DNA of 64,000 nucleotides from Neoarius graeffei (lineage: Eukaryota; Chordata; Actinopteri; Siluriformes; Ariidae): positions 11,468,051-11,532,050 of the forward strand of contig NC_083570.1 of NCBI RefSeq assembly GCF_027579695.1. The letters run 5' to 3'. Shown one piece after another: positions 41,579-52,522 of this stretch (the stretch's first letter is position 1; every line of letters begins with the position of its first letter). The notes under the pieces were generated by a model. It worked only from the letters and a program-made list of their open reading frames with translations. It had not been told where the DNA came from and made no database searches. A program made the translations under genes and the position numbers.

Positions 41579-42048
41579 TTAATATCTTGCCGTGATCAGT
41601 GAGTGCTCGGGGAGGTTCATTTCCACCTGCGCTTTGCGCAGCTCATTTCTCCGAAGCCAGCTGTACGCAAACGCAGTGTTGACTGCTCGGCAAACTCCAG
41701 ACGCTCGGGCTGTACTGGCCCTCTGTTGCGCAAGCGAGTTGGTTATGGCCAGGTTCAAATTGTGCCCAAAACAACTTAACCTCGGCCATTTCAATTGCCT
41801 GATGGCTGTGACAATATTCGCCCCGTTGTTATACAGGCGATCTTTTTCTCCTCTATTTTCCATTCGGCAAGTGTCTCGCGCAATGCGTCTTCTAAATTGT
41901 CCGCTGAATGTGTCTCTGGCATGAAACTCGTCTGCAGGCATTTGGACTGCATTGCCCACTCTCGGTCCACATAATGTACGGTAGCTGACATATAGGGCAT
42001 CATGTTGCAGCTGGACCACATATCCGTTATCAAGGCCAAATATTCCAC
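41579..42048 (-). pseudogene. ZBED1-like hAT transposase, middle part with frameshift
   Basis: One frame reads ALITDMWSSCNMMPYMSATV, LQSKCLQTSFMPETHSADNL and TLAEWKIEEKKIACITT. The match then moves to a second frame, NGANIVTAIRQLKWPRLSCF, GHNLNLAITNSLAQQRAS and LRKAQVEMNLPEHSLI. T-D-x-W-[ST], CITTD-NGAN and C-x-[AG]-H-x-L-N-L are the central catalytic-region motifs of hAT transposases. A frameshift at CITT/NGAN removes the expected Asp. The N-terminal BED finger and the C-terminal dimerisation domain are missing. Confidence 0.85.
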
Positions 42049-42108
42049 ATCACCTAGCGCTTTTTTTTTCTTTACGTGCCAAAGCCTCAGATGAGTATCT
42101 AATACTTT

Positions 42109-42136
42109 TAATAATAATAATAATAATAATAATAAT
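42109..42136 (+). repeat. (AAT)n microsatellite
   Basis: About 9 AAT units within the hAT. Confidence 0.9.
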
Positions 42137-42474
42137 ATATTTAATAATGTGGTATTAAAATCTCCCGCCCACGATATGATCGTCCATCACGATGTTTGCA
42201 CTGTAAACATCGTCGATGCCAATTAAGGGGACATCGCACAGCCCTACCTCACAAAGCCCATTTCCCACTGCAAATAGTTCTCAAAGTCGTCGGGCCTTGT
42301 GAAGTGAGCACCGCAAATAATGCTGTAGTCTGTAGCATGTAGCCAATTTTTCCAGGTGCCTCGCACGAAGCGCTCCCATTTCTCTCTCTTTGTCCGGTCT
42401 TTTGGGAAACGATGAGTACCAATCCCATCAAGATTGGTGTTGCTACACCCTCCTACGATACATCTGTCAACCAT

Positions 42475-43330
42475 TTTAATAATTACGCAATAACGTTGAA
42501 GAAATCTGCAGAAAACCACCAGGTCGTTTTCTCATAAAGAAACCAGCGCTGACGTACGATTCAGAAGGAGGCGTCCCGCACGTGACGTCACGAAAATCAA
42601 TGTTTCCCAGGAAATCCAAATGCCGGGTTTTTTCAGAGGCGGACCAATTCGCTTCAAATGGCTCAATTTCAACTGAATTTTTCTGGTATTGCGCAAGGTA
42701 AAAAAAATTTTTCACAAAATGCAAAATGTGACAGATATTTGACCAAAGTTTAATATAAAATAGGAGAATTACATTGATCTTGCTCCTGAATTTACCCGTG
42801 ATATGCACTTTAAACTCCTAAATATGACCCAACTTTTGAAAGCAGGTTATGTTTCGTTAAATTAAATAATTAGCAATGATCTCCTGTGCTAAGTTTGAGT
42901 TATGTTACCGCTTAGCTGTTCTGAAATTTAGAAGGAGGTGGTCCTGGTTAGCTAATTAGCTGGTAGTAATAACTTCCTATGCTACCTTTTACGTAAATGT
43001 AAAAGGTAGCATAGGAAGTTATGTAGACTTGGCTAGAATTTAAATCCACGTTTTCTCAGGAGAAGGTTCTGGTTATTAGTTATGTTGGCTTGGAATAACC
43101 TTCTGTGGTAACTTTTAGCTCTTACCTGGATGTTTGCTGTTCTTGTATTTTTGTTCAAATCCATGTTTTGCCAGGAGGAAGAGATTCTGGTTAGTTGTGC
43201 TAGCTTGGAATAACCTTCTGTGGTAACTTTTACCGTAGCTAAATGAACTTTTAGCACTTACCTGGATGTTTTTGTTCAAATCCCCATTTTGTTAGGAGAA
43301 GGAGGAGGTTCTGGTTAGCTTGGGCTAGAA
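42475..43330. other. 5' flank of the THAP exon and locally repeated sequence
   Basis: The part next to the THAP start holds CACGTGACGTCACG, as in promoters of several transposons here. From 43040 to 43330, and again at 45065-45390, a loose ~110-bp unit recurs (GGTTCTGGTTAGCTTGG, GGAATAACCTTCTGTGGTAA). A 54-bp palindrome is listed separately. Confidence 0.45.
42969..43022. repeat. Perfect palindrome, 24-bp arms
   Basis: Arm 42969-42992 (ATAACTTCCTATGCTACCTT...) is exactly complementary to 42999-43022 with a 6-nt loop GTAAAT. Confidence 0.95.
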
Positions 43331-43430
43331 TGCAGAATAGCGGACCCAAAACATCCGGGTTTTTCCGGTCATATGGTGCGAGATCTCGGACAGGCTCCGT
43401 TGCTAAAGCCAAATTAGAAATGGGTGAAGT

Positions 43431-44917
43431 CGTAGGTCGCGTTAACCGACAATTGTCCGTCATTGACGGATTTTTTTTTTAGCTATGACGGAAAAATCTG
43501 AAGGCCGTCGGTCATTTTGACGGATGTTTACCGTTACCATTACCAATAACAATAATAGCCTAATAATAACAATAATAAAACATAATGAAACACACAATTG
43601 AAATGATTGGCAAGTTGTGGCAGAGTTTTCTTACATACAGTATACATAGTCTTCACTGCCGTCACTTTCAATCTGAGCCGACGTTGCGGCAGTCTTGATG
43701 TTCAGTGCATAGGCTACTCACATTGTAGCCACTGCGCAAGGCTGTCCCCCCCATCGCGCTCCTGACCGCGCTCTGACTTTTCTAACCACTAGCACAGTGA
43801 GATGTATTAATGTTTCCCTTCTCTGCAGAAGACACGTCATTTTTGCTATTAAAAAAAGAGATGCATTGGGTTGTTTGTGTCGTTTCCCTGCCTGTACGTC
43901 TTAATGCAATAGCGCTCATTTAGGCTAGTTGTTTTCTTGTTTTTAAAATGAAACAAATGCCGATTTATCGTATTCTTCCCCAGCAAGCTTAGGAACATCA
44001 CTGCTCGAATATCTGCTAAACTATCATTTTAATGAGAGTACGGGTAGACAAACTAACATTTAAACATAACTTCGTTTTATTTAAGACCTTCCGTGTCAGC
44101 CCACTACGGGTCACCGCGGGGTGCAGCTGCACCACTGGTGCAGAAAGACCGCATGCTGCAGGATTTCCTCCCTATGAAGAGAGGACTAGCAGGGTCGGGA
44201 AATCCAACTTTCAGAGGCTCTTGCCGGCTTCTGATCACTTCCCTGGGAGAAATGTTTCCCGACTTCAGAACTTTGGCTGAAGTGGCGCTGGTTATTCCAG
44301 TCTCCAGTGTCGCAGCAGAGCGCGGGTTCAGCCTTCAGAATAAAATTAAAACGTCAATGAGAAGTCGTCTGTCCGAGGCAAAGACGCAAAATTTAATGAC
44401 AATTGCCTCGGCAGCAGTCTCCGTTGACGACTTTGATTATGCACAAGCGAGCTCCCAATTTAAATCCATGCGGGCCAGAAGGAAGGTTTGAGCTCACGCA
44501 AACAGGTCAAATTAGATTGTCACTTAAATCGTTGTAGTGGACTGTTCATATTTTAACTGCAATTGTCTTGCTACGTTGTAAAATAACATTGTTCATATGC
44601 TCGTTAAGGCACAACAGCCGCAGTGTTTTTAGCGGAGGGAAAATGGGTTCACAAGTGACCGAACGTCAGAATCTGTTCATCTTTTTGCATCATAAATACA
44701 TAAATAAATGATTAAATAACGCAAGCTTGTTCTGTGAATTAATTTTTAAATGAAAATGAGTCCATGAAAACACAAGTTATTAAATATATAGCATTTATAG
44801 CCTATATACATTGTCATTTAAAAGTTAAAATAAAATGACAGATAATAATGGACAATGACGGAATTTTTACGACCCTGTCCGTCAAAATGACGGACAATGA
44901 AAGTCTAACGCAACCAC
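43431..44917 (+). mobile_element. hAT-type element with GCGTTA...TGACGGA ends
   Basis: Flanked by a 10-nt direct repeat TGGGTGAAGT (43421-43430 and 44918-44927), which includes the 8-bp duplication. Left ...GGTCGCGTTAACC and right (reversed) GTGGTTGCGTTAGAC are the terminal repeats, followed at both ends by TTGTCCGTCATT and TGACGG motifs. The transposase C-terminus is retained. Confidence 0.88.
44093..44491 (+). pseudogene. hAT transposase C-terminal part with dimerisation domain
   Basis: The frame contains DRMLQDFLPMKRGL, LITSLGEMFPDFRTLAEVAL, VIPVSSVAAERGFSLQNKIK and TSMRSRLSEAKTQNLMTIAS, ending SMRARRKV-stop. I-P-V-S-S-V-A-A-E-R-x-F-S followed by K-T-x-M-R-S-R-L is the hAT C-terminal dimerisation domain in its ZNF862/KIAA1586-like form. 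About 100 residues of good match remain; upstream residues (44093-44150) match nothing. The N-terminal and catalytic parts are gone, so the element is an internal-deletion derivative. Confidence 0.85.
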
Positions 44918-45226
44918 TGGGTGAAGTACACGAATATACCAAGTTAGGAGTTAGGGTAGGGTTTAAAAACCGGTTTTTACGGTCATGTGACGTAAGATGT
45001 CGGTGGTCTTGTTCAAAATGGCGACTGGAAAAACGAGATCTTACTTGAGTCCACTATTCTGCAGTAGCTCCTTAGCTTGGAATAACCTTCTGTGGTAACT
45101 TTTAGCTAAATGAACTTTGGATGTTTGCTGTTCTTGTGTTTTTGTTTTCCTGATGTTTTTCAGTCAGGTTAGCTGACTAAAGTAACTAGTTAACGGTTTT
45201 CACAAAGCAAGTTTGTCCAAAGTTGT

Positions 45227-45247
45227 CCCCCCCCCCCCCCCCCCCCC
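45227..45247 (+). repeat. Poly-C run
   Basis: About 21 C residues. Confidence 0.9.
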
Positions 45248-45417
45248 AGTTGGATGTTCTTGTAAGCTATGTAAACTAGTTAACTCTGAAAAACCTAAGC
45301 TAACATTTAACTGGAATTTTAATTCCGCTTTTGTTAGGACAAGGTTCTGGGAAGCTAGTCTATCCAGTCAGGTAACAACAACCTCCTGTTTTACCTTTAA
45401 ATTAACCAGGAACTGGG

Positions 45418-45555
45418 GCGTCATGGCTCGGGTGGATGGGGCGCCGTGCTGTGGGTCCGGGGACCCGGGTTCGATCCCTCCCCGTCTCTCTCTCCCGCTC
45501 GTTTCCTGTCTCTACACTGTCCTATCCAATAAAGGATAAAAAAGCCCCCAAAAAA
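45418..45555 (+). mobile_element. tRNA-derived SINE, third family, copy 2
   Basis: GGGGACCCGGGTTCGATCCC (box B), CTCTACACTGTCCTATCC and AATAAAGG, then an A-rich end, as at 29744-29900. Confidence 0.75.
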
Positions 45556-46933
45556 ATCTTTAAAAAAAAAAATTTAACCAGGAACTGCTAGTCACAGGTT
45601 AGTGACGGGTTTCAAACTTCTACAGGAACGTTCTGGTTTTGTGTCCTTATGGTTCCATCTTTACAAACGAATCTCTATAAATAGCTCCTGTGGTATTTTG
45701 GTGGTTTCTAGTCTGCGTTCGTTGCAGCGTTTTTGGACCTGTGATGTGTTGCTGTTCTCACACCAGAACATCAAACATTTTTGAAGATTTTAAGATTAAG
45801 ATGTGTTTTGTCTTTAGCTGCGTCCCAATAGCTAGTATAAAATTACCACAGCACGTCATGGCTAGATGGCTAACTTTGCTAACAACGTCCTGCTAATGAA
45901 AGTCCATTTGTAGTTTAAGTTGTTGTGTGTATCAGATGATCCTGTTGTCTGTACTGACCTTATTTAGGTAGAACTTTTTTCTTCTGTGCTAAATGAAGGT
46001 TTGCTTTCACGTGTCGGTCCAAACCAGACACCGCTGCCTCAAGAAGAGAGAGATGTCCGATTGATTGACAGGTGCTCGTGCAGGGTTGCTGGAGGAGGGG
46101 GAAGGAGTGGTATATGCCGACATCTCGAAAATATCATTCGTTGATGCAGAAACAAGAATTATAACTTGAAACTTGAAACCAGTGCTCCGATTTTCTTTCC
46201 TGTCATGATTGTTGTCGTCATCATCTCTGGCTCTCGTTGGCTGTCAGCAGTTGATGTATTTCGAAGCGATAATCTCGTACGTTAATTAATTTCAACGTTG
46301 GCGCATTTTGTCGCTGAACCGCTTCGACGTTACCGCGTGGTTATGATGGACACGCTCCACAGCTCTAAGAAAATATTGTGTGGACTTGGGGTGGGGAAAA
46401 ATGGAAAAATAAAAGGATTTCTTTCACGAATATTTATTTAATCATGAGCATTAAATTAAACTACAGGGATTTTTACCATCCAGTAACTTCCCATGTATTG
46501 TTTTAGTTCTGTTTTTAAAGAATACATTAACGGTGACCGTTCTAGAAGTAATGGAGATGTGTCCCTGATACGTCTTGCACACTTTTCTGGCTACGACCTT
46601 CAGAATTCTGCACGTGTGTATGTGCAGTCTCATGCGCCTGGTTTCAGTTTTATGGTGTATGTTATAGTCCAAACCAAGATCTCAGTTTATGACTCCATAA
46701 ACATGAACCATGACGACTTCTGGAGCAGATTTGATTAGTGAAGTGACGCTAAAGACAGAATGCTTAAAAATGATTGGACAGACGTCCGTGATCTGTTCTT
46801 CACCTCAAGTTTACATCTCCTCTGAGTCAAAAGCGTCAAAATATGATGACTTCAAATTGTCTAATGGCTAAGCAGGAAAAGCTAGCAGTTGTTGTAAGCA
46901 AGACGTTTGTTTGTTTCTGTTCCTGGACTGTTA
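45556..46933. other. Unassigned, probably intronic sequence
   Basis: No convincing exon, frame or inverted repeat. Short frames here have no domain signal. Confidence 0.4.
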
Positions 46934-47539
46934 CAGGGCTCAACATTAACTTTTAAACCCACTTGCCCTGGGGGGAAGTGGGGGTTCATTTCCACCTGCC
47001 CCCTATTTTGCAAGAACTTTTTTTTATTTTTTAGGAAAACCATAGAATAGTTGTGAGTTGCAACATAAAATGAAGTTCACACATTGGGTTGAAGTTTGGT
47101 TATTGGTTACTTTTTACTTGTAACGGACAATAACAGTTTTATCCAAAATAGTTTTTCCTGCCTTAGTCGATTTGTTTCCATTTCACATGCATTCAGCTGT
47201 TGTAAAGTTCAGTGTGTTTAGGCTCATTACTCGATAATGTAGAAATCATAAAATTGAAATCTTTAACAAGGTTTGTATGAAGAAAACAATAGGGTGGCAA
47301 GACTTTTGAACAGTACTGTGTTTGAGATTTTTAAATATCCTACACCTCTAGGTTAAAAAATAAAAACGGGCTGCGTCATGACAGACAGGTTAATGTTTGA
47401 GTTTAAAATTATTGTTTAGTGTATAGGTTGTGGGTGCTTTTATACAGACCTGGCAACCTGTAACCGAATCAGTGCAGCCAGTCTGTAATGACGCAGCGCG
47501 GGTGTGTTTTTTTTTTTTTTAATTAAAACTTAGAGGTGT

Positions 47540-48589
47540 CTCATCTCATTATCTGTAGCCGCTTTATCCTGTTCTACAGGGTCGCAGGCAAGCTGGAGCC
47601 TATCCCAGCTGACTACGGGCGAAAGGCGGGGTACACCCTGGACAAGTCGCCAGGTCATCACAGGGCTGACACATAGACACAGACAACCATTCACACTCAC
47701 ATTCACACCTACGGTCAATTCAGGTGGTGTTTACATTAGACCGTATCAGCGGATCATCAGATTAACGTTTTTAAAAACGATTAGCGTGCACACAGCAACG
47801 CCAATACACGGATACGCTCGGCTCCACAGGCATCCTGCGCTCCAAATCACTCCGCCCTGAACAGCGAGTGCCCTCTGGAGGGTGCGCACTCCGGCCCTGC
47901 GCAGCTCACAGAGCGCGTGAGTGAAGTGCACGAGCAGTGATTCGGGACTGAGCCGCTGTGTGTGTGATCTCGGTGCATATCGGGCATGCGCGTCACTTAC
48001 CACTTGCAAGTGGAAGGATGGCAAGCCTAAAGACAATCATAACTACACAATGGGCAGTATTTGCATCAGTATTTGCAGTATTTTCATACTTTTATACTCT
48101 TTAATGAAAGGTGATACAAGGCGGAAGTCCGCGCCGTTTTTCAGCAGTCGCGTCACATGACCAACGCCAGCGAATCAGGAAGGTGGATGTCACAGTGACG
48201 TTGTCCAATGATGACGCCAGCTAGAGCTCAGCACAGCGTATCCGCGTATCCTCAATGTTTACACAGCACCGGAGCTGACACGATCTGGATTGAATACGTG
48301 GACCCTGGCGGATTCCCGTTTCCCAGCGTTTTAATGTGAACGGACAGTGCATCCGCGAAGAAAACGAGACAGATACGGTCTAATGTAAACTTGGCCTTAG
48401 AGTCACCAGTTAACCTAACCTGCATGTCTTTGGACTGTGGGGGAAACCGGAGCACCCGGAGGAAACCCACGCGGACACGGGGAGAACATGCAAACTCCGC
48501 ACAGAAAGGCCCTCGCCGGCCACGGGGCTCGAACCCAGGACCTTCTTGCTGTGAGGCGACAGCGCTAACCACTACACCACCGTGACGCC
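47540..48589 (-). mobile_element. V-SINE split by a TTA-targeting element
   Basis: Antisense SINE with duplication ACTTAGAGGTGT (47528-47539 and 48590-48601). The insertion at 47723-48396 interrupts GGTCAATTTAGAGTC of the core. Confidence 0.95.
47723..48396 (+). mobile_element. GGTGGTGTTTACATTAGACCG-type element, copy 1
   Basis: Left GGTGGTGTTTACATTAGACC and right GGTCTAATGTAAACTTGGCC. The flanks TCA (47720-47722) and TTA (48397-48399) derive from TTA, as the intact SINE shows. Homologous in reverse to 51433-52519 (shared AGCGGATCATCAGATTAACG, GCATATCGGGCATGCGC). No coding sequence recognised. Confidence 0.88.
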
Positions 48590-49483
48590 ACTTAGAGGTG
48601 TATGATATATAAATATTTTGCACAGGACGGTGTTCCTCTGATAACAAAAACAAAGCTCCAGCTCTCTCTGCTCTTAATCTGTTCTGTTCTTTCAGGATTT
48701 ATCGCTCATGTCGCTCCTTGTTGAGTTTTTTTTATGCCCAAGTTGTTTGAAACCAATCTGGGTTTTCTGTGTCGAATAAGGAAGCGGCTTCACCTTTAAG
48801 AAAATCAACCACTTTCATGAAAGCGCTAACTCGAATGCGAGCAGAAAAAAATAAAATGAGATTCTTAATCAAACTTTTCTATACTCACTTCCGACTTTCT
48901 GTTTTTGTAAAACGCATTTTAAATACAATCGTAAATTTCTCTGGCTGAGCTCCTCTCTTCGTATTCTTTAACCGCTCATTTCCTCGTTGTTCTTGAAGCA
49001 TTTGCTTCTATTTGTTAACATTTTTCTTGATAGCGGGGAGACGGTAATGCCTTTTATCTATTTCTCTGTTCGAACAAGCAAAAATGAACCATATTGAAGA
49101 CCGGTTAAGCTGCTTGCATGAAAGACGGTGTCTGTCTGACCCCCAGCTGCCGTCATCACGTGATGCACAATCACATTGTGCACAAGGGGTCTATAAACAG
49201 TACAAGTACCATTCTACACCAGCCGGGGTATATAAAATAACTTGCAAAGCAGTAAATGAAACTGAGACTAATAAAACAGCCAAGACATAATGGTGGATAC
49301 GTAGTGAAGGACGCTTTTAGGAACTGAAATAAAAGATCAAAAAGCCTAATTTTTGTTGTACTAGTTCGTAATATATGCTCATTCCAACTTGCACGGTCGG
49401 GCATGTCGGGGACATATTGCACTTGCCCGAATGCATGTTTCACTCGCCCCGGGCAATCGGGCAGTCCTTAATGTCGAGCCCTG

Positions 49484-50907
49484 CGTTACAGATTTTAGCT
49501 GAATGCCTTTAAATGTTTGTAAGAAGTTTTATGGTGTGAAAATAAGATCTTTGAGGAATCATGTACGCTTGATAAAGTGTGTGATCGATTGGTCGCCTGC
49601 CATGTCTGTCAGACTGGCTCTTTTTATGAAAGTGGGTGGTTCTTGGCAGAAATGTTCCGCACCCAGCCCTTATCCTGTTGACTAGGATTGTGTGTGTGTG
49701 TGTGTGGGTGTTTTTTTGCTTTAGTTTTTTTAAGCCAGACCCACCAGGGTGCTACAGTGAAAGCCGAGGTTCCCTTTAGCTGTTCAATAGGATGTGTAGC
49801 TGTTAAAGGGTCAGAAGGTCAACTGAGGTCAAACTATTTCCAAGCATCCAACCCCCACAAGTGACTTCTTTATCTTTCTCCTTTCTCTCTCTCTCGCTCG
49901 CTCGCTCGCTCGGATATGGAACGATGTGAACAAAGACAAAGCTGGCGCTGTGCTATAATTACCCTCATGTTCTCACACTGACCGTAATAACAACATGAGG
50001 TCAGACTATATGGAAAAAAAAAAAAAAGAATTGCAACAAAAATCGCATCACGATAATCATGAACGTTTTCACGATACTCAATATCACATGGAACAACCCT
50101 GTAAAAGAGTCCGGTTTGGATTTAATTGGCATTGTAAACGATTTAACAAGGACCAAGAGGGAAAATTAAACAGTTAGTTTAAAAAAAGAAACATTTAAAA
50201 GTTTAAAACAGTCTCACGATAACATCGTTACGGTCAGAAGTGTACCGTGAGGTAATTTATCGGAATATCCGATTTTGTCTTTTTTTTTTTTTTCTTTTTA
50301 AGTGCAGAGTCTCTGAGATCAGAAATGCCAGGACTCAAGGGTGAACTCTTACGAAGAGGGTAAGGAAGGAAGAGGTGTGTGTGTGTGTGTGAGATGGAGA
50401 GTTCCGGAGGTGGAACTTGATACCCGTGCCTTCTGTCTGCATGAAAGACCCCGCCATCACCCCTCCTTGTTCTGTGCCCCCTCACCCTATACTCTTTCTT
50501 CTTTCTCTCTGACACACACACACACACACACACTCTTTCTGTTTTTCCACTAACCCAGTGCCAGCGAAGTTGTTGGTGAACCTTTTCAGGACAGACTGTT
50601 GTGTTTCTACTAATTTGCCAGCCAATCTTTGACGTAATCTGAGTTAAAAAAAAATCATATTTTACAGATTGTTAAAGAAATCTGATTGATTATGTCATCT
50701 GGCTGGGCAAAAAAAATAGACATCTATAGAAACCCGTGTGTGCAAGATGAACGGTTATTTTGAATTTTCAGTCCATATTTTGAATTTGTAGCTGCTAAAA
50801 AGGTTTCTTAGCATTAGCAATATCAATTAGCTCGCACGCTGGTCACTGAAAACTTAAAAAAAAAAAAAACTTTAAATTTTTCAAAATATTTTCTCAGGCT
50901 GCTGATC
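49484..50907. other. Unassigned sequence with simple repeats
   Basis: Simple repeats (TG)n at about 49689, (CT/CTCG)n at about 49878-49912, (GT)n at 50374-50391 and (CA)n at 50512-50533. No exon recognised. Confidence 0.4.
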
Positions 50908-51281
50908 GGGCGGCACGGTGGTGTAGTGGTTAGCGCTGTCGCCTCACAGCAAGAAGGTCCTGGGTTCGAGCCCCGGGGCCGGCGAGGGCCTTTCTGTGTG
51001 GAGTTTGCATGTTCTCCCCGTGTCCGCGTGGGTTTCCTCCGGGTGCTCCGGTTTCCCCCACAGTCCAAAGACATGCAGGTTAGGTTAACTGGTGACTCTA
51101 AATTGAGCGTAGGTGTGAATGTGAGTGTGAATGGTTGTCTGTGTCTATGTGTCAGCCCTGTGATGACCTGGCGACTTGTCCAGGGTGTACCCCGCCTTTC
51201 ACCCGTAGTCAGCTGGGATAGGCTCCAGCTTGCCTGCGACCCTGTAGAAGGATAAAGCGGCTAGAGATAATGAGATGAGAC
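50908..51281 (+). mobile_element. V-SINE, full length
   Basis: GGGCGGCACGG start to GAGATAATGAGATGAGA tail, all core blocks present. No clear duplication (GCTGATC left, CAATACAGTC right). Confidence 0.92.
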
Positions 51282-51721
51282 AATACAGTCGTAATGTTGA
51301 CTAAAATTCAAAACTTGGTATTTCCCACTTCTAAAAGGGGAAAAAAAATAATAAAAGAAAATGCAACCGTAACTTGGAATTCCTACTCGGAAAGTTAGAA
51401 CAGGTTTCTTGGGGCCGAGTTTGACGTACTTAGGTGGTGTTTACGTTAGATCGTATCGTTGTCGTCGTGGATGCACTGTCCGTGCACATTAAAACGCCGG
51501 GAAACGACTCCACAGGCGGAACAGTTTGAATCCGCCAGGGCCCACGTATTCAACCCAGTACGTATCTGATCCGGTGCTGTGTAAACATTGAGGAACGAGG
51601 ATACGCAGTGCTGAGCTCTAGCTGACGTCGTCATTGGACAACGTCACTGTGACATCCACCTTCCTGATTCGCTGGTGTTGGTCATGCCACGTTGGTCATG
51701 TGACGCGACTGCTGAAAAACC

Positions 51722-52180
51722 TTCTCCTCTTTAGTCCCAATGACACGGCGTCCCTCATCTCATCTCATCTCATTATCTGTAGCCGCTTTATCCTGTTCTA
51801 CAGGGTCGCAGGCAAGCTGGAGCCTATCCCAGCTGACTACGGGCGAAAGGCGGGGTACACCCTGGACAAGTCGCCAGGTCATCACAGGGCTGACACATAG
51901 ACACAGACAACCATTCACACTCACATTCACACCTACGGTCAATTTAGAGTCACCAGTTAGCCTAACCTGCATGTCTTTGGACTGTGGGGGAAACCGGAGC
52001 ACCCAGAGGAAACCCACGCGGACACGGGGAGAACATGCAAACTCCACACAGAAAGGCCCTCGCCGGCCACGGGGCTCGAACCCAGGACCTTCTTGCTGTG
52101 AGGCGACAGCGCTAACCACTACACCACCGTGCCGCACACGGCGTCCCTGATTTCCATAAAGAACTTCAAATTTTGATTCT
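51722..52180 (-). pseudogene. Tc1 transposase fragment split by a SINE
   Basis: TTCTCCTCTTTAGTCC, AATGACACGGCGTCCCT (to 51755) and then GATTTCCATAAAGAACTTC, AAATTTTGATT (from 52149) match the minus strand of the Tc1 transposase around [20 protein letters not shown]. The fragment has no Tc1 ends, so it was acquired without them. Confidence 0.85.
51756..52135 (-). mobile_element. V-SINE in the Tc1 fragment
   Basis: Full antisense SINE, duplication ACACGGCGTCCCT at 51743-51755 and 52136-52148. Confidence 0.95.
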
Positions 52181-52522
52181 TATGCTCTCTCGCTCGCTCG
52201 CTTGCTTGCTCTCTCTTTCTCTCTCTCTCCTCTCTCTCACACTCTCTTGCTCTCTCTCTCTCACTCACTCGCTCGCTCACTCAATCTCTCACACATTTTA
52301 TGTGCTTGCAAGTGGTGAGTGACTTGCGCATGCCCGATATGCACTGGGATCATGTGACGTGCCGTCTAATTAGTCATGTGATTAGCGTATCCGTGTATTG
52401 GCGTTGCTGTGTGCACGGGGAACGGTTTTGTTGCGGGCACAGAAATTGTGTGTGTACGCGAATCGTTTTAAAAACGTTAATCTGATGATCCGCTGATTCG
52501 AAATAATGTAAACAGGGCCTTA

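Larger units (their letters stand above)
40840..42246 (-). mobile_element. hAT-type element inside the THAP exon
   Basis: Ends TAGGGCTGTGCCGATAGACG and (reversed) TAGGGCTGTGCGATGTCC; CCTCACAA duplicated exactly (40832-40839 and 42247-42254). ATCGTCGATG/CATCGTCC subterminal motifs occur at both ends. It is 1407 bp and carries a middle part of its transposase. Confidence 0.97.
40616..42474 (-). pseudogene. THAP-domain gene, first exon split by a hAT
   Basis: From ATG at 42474: MVDRCIVGGCSNTNLDGIGT, HRFPKDRTKREKWERFVRGT, NWLHATDYSIICGAHFTRPD and DFENYLQWEMGFVR (76 codons, to 42247). The hAT follows. Then from 40831 in the same frame: QLDLKKDTVPSVRMPKATPS, a Ser/Pro/Glu linker and RKSAIHKFTVAR, to a donor at 40615. 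C5-x4-C10, W33, C54-x2-H57 and the later L-K-x-D-x-V-P-S motif (an AVPTIF-box-like element) define a complete THAP DNA-binding domain. Removing the insertion gives an open 148-codon exon. The intact protein could be a THAP-type transposase or a host THAP factor; later exons were not found. Confidence 0.9.
43331..45063. mobile_element. GCAGAATAGYGGACYCAA-ended MITE holding a hAT
   Basis: Left TGCAGAATAGCGGACCCAA and right TTGAGTCCACTATTCTGCA are inverted with two mismatches. AAAACATCCGGGTTTTTCCGG on the left and GACTGGAAAAACGAGATC on the right continue the pairing loosely. The 43431-44917 hAT is nested inside; without it the element is about 240 bp. Confidence 0.65.
46934..49483. mobile_element. 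hAT-type element with CAGGGCTC(A/G)ACATTAA ends
   Basis: Left CAGGGCTCAACATTAAC and right TTAATGTCGAGCCCTG are inverted. GTTACAG occurs at 46930-46936, overlapping the left end, and at 49485-49491. If this is the duplication, the left tip has lost a few bases or shares them with the target. A CCCC-rich subterminal block follows each end (CTTGCCCTGGGG, GCCCCGGGC). Contains a split SINE. No transposase recognised. Confidence 0.78.
51433..52519 (-). mobile_element. GGTGGTGTTTAC-type element, copy 2, with captured Tc1 piece
   Basis: Ends GGTGGTGTTTACGTTAGATC and TAATGTAAACAGGGCC; TTA duplicated (51430-51432 and 52520-52522). Reverse of 47723-48396 over its outer parts. Its centre holds about 80 bp of Tc1 transposase sequence with a SINE inside, and CT/CTCG-rich simple repeats (52190-52290). 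Confidence 0.9.

Noticed and set aside
50234..50553. Opposite-strand frames around 50.2-50.5 kb
   Set aside because: They are driven by (GT)n, (CA)n and poly-T runs and show no domain.
51760..52137. 125-codon frame [17 protein letters not shown]... and its repeats across the window
   Set aside because: This is the sense translation of the V-SINE, found in nearly every SINE copy. Open frames reflect few stops in the SINE sequence, not a gene.
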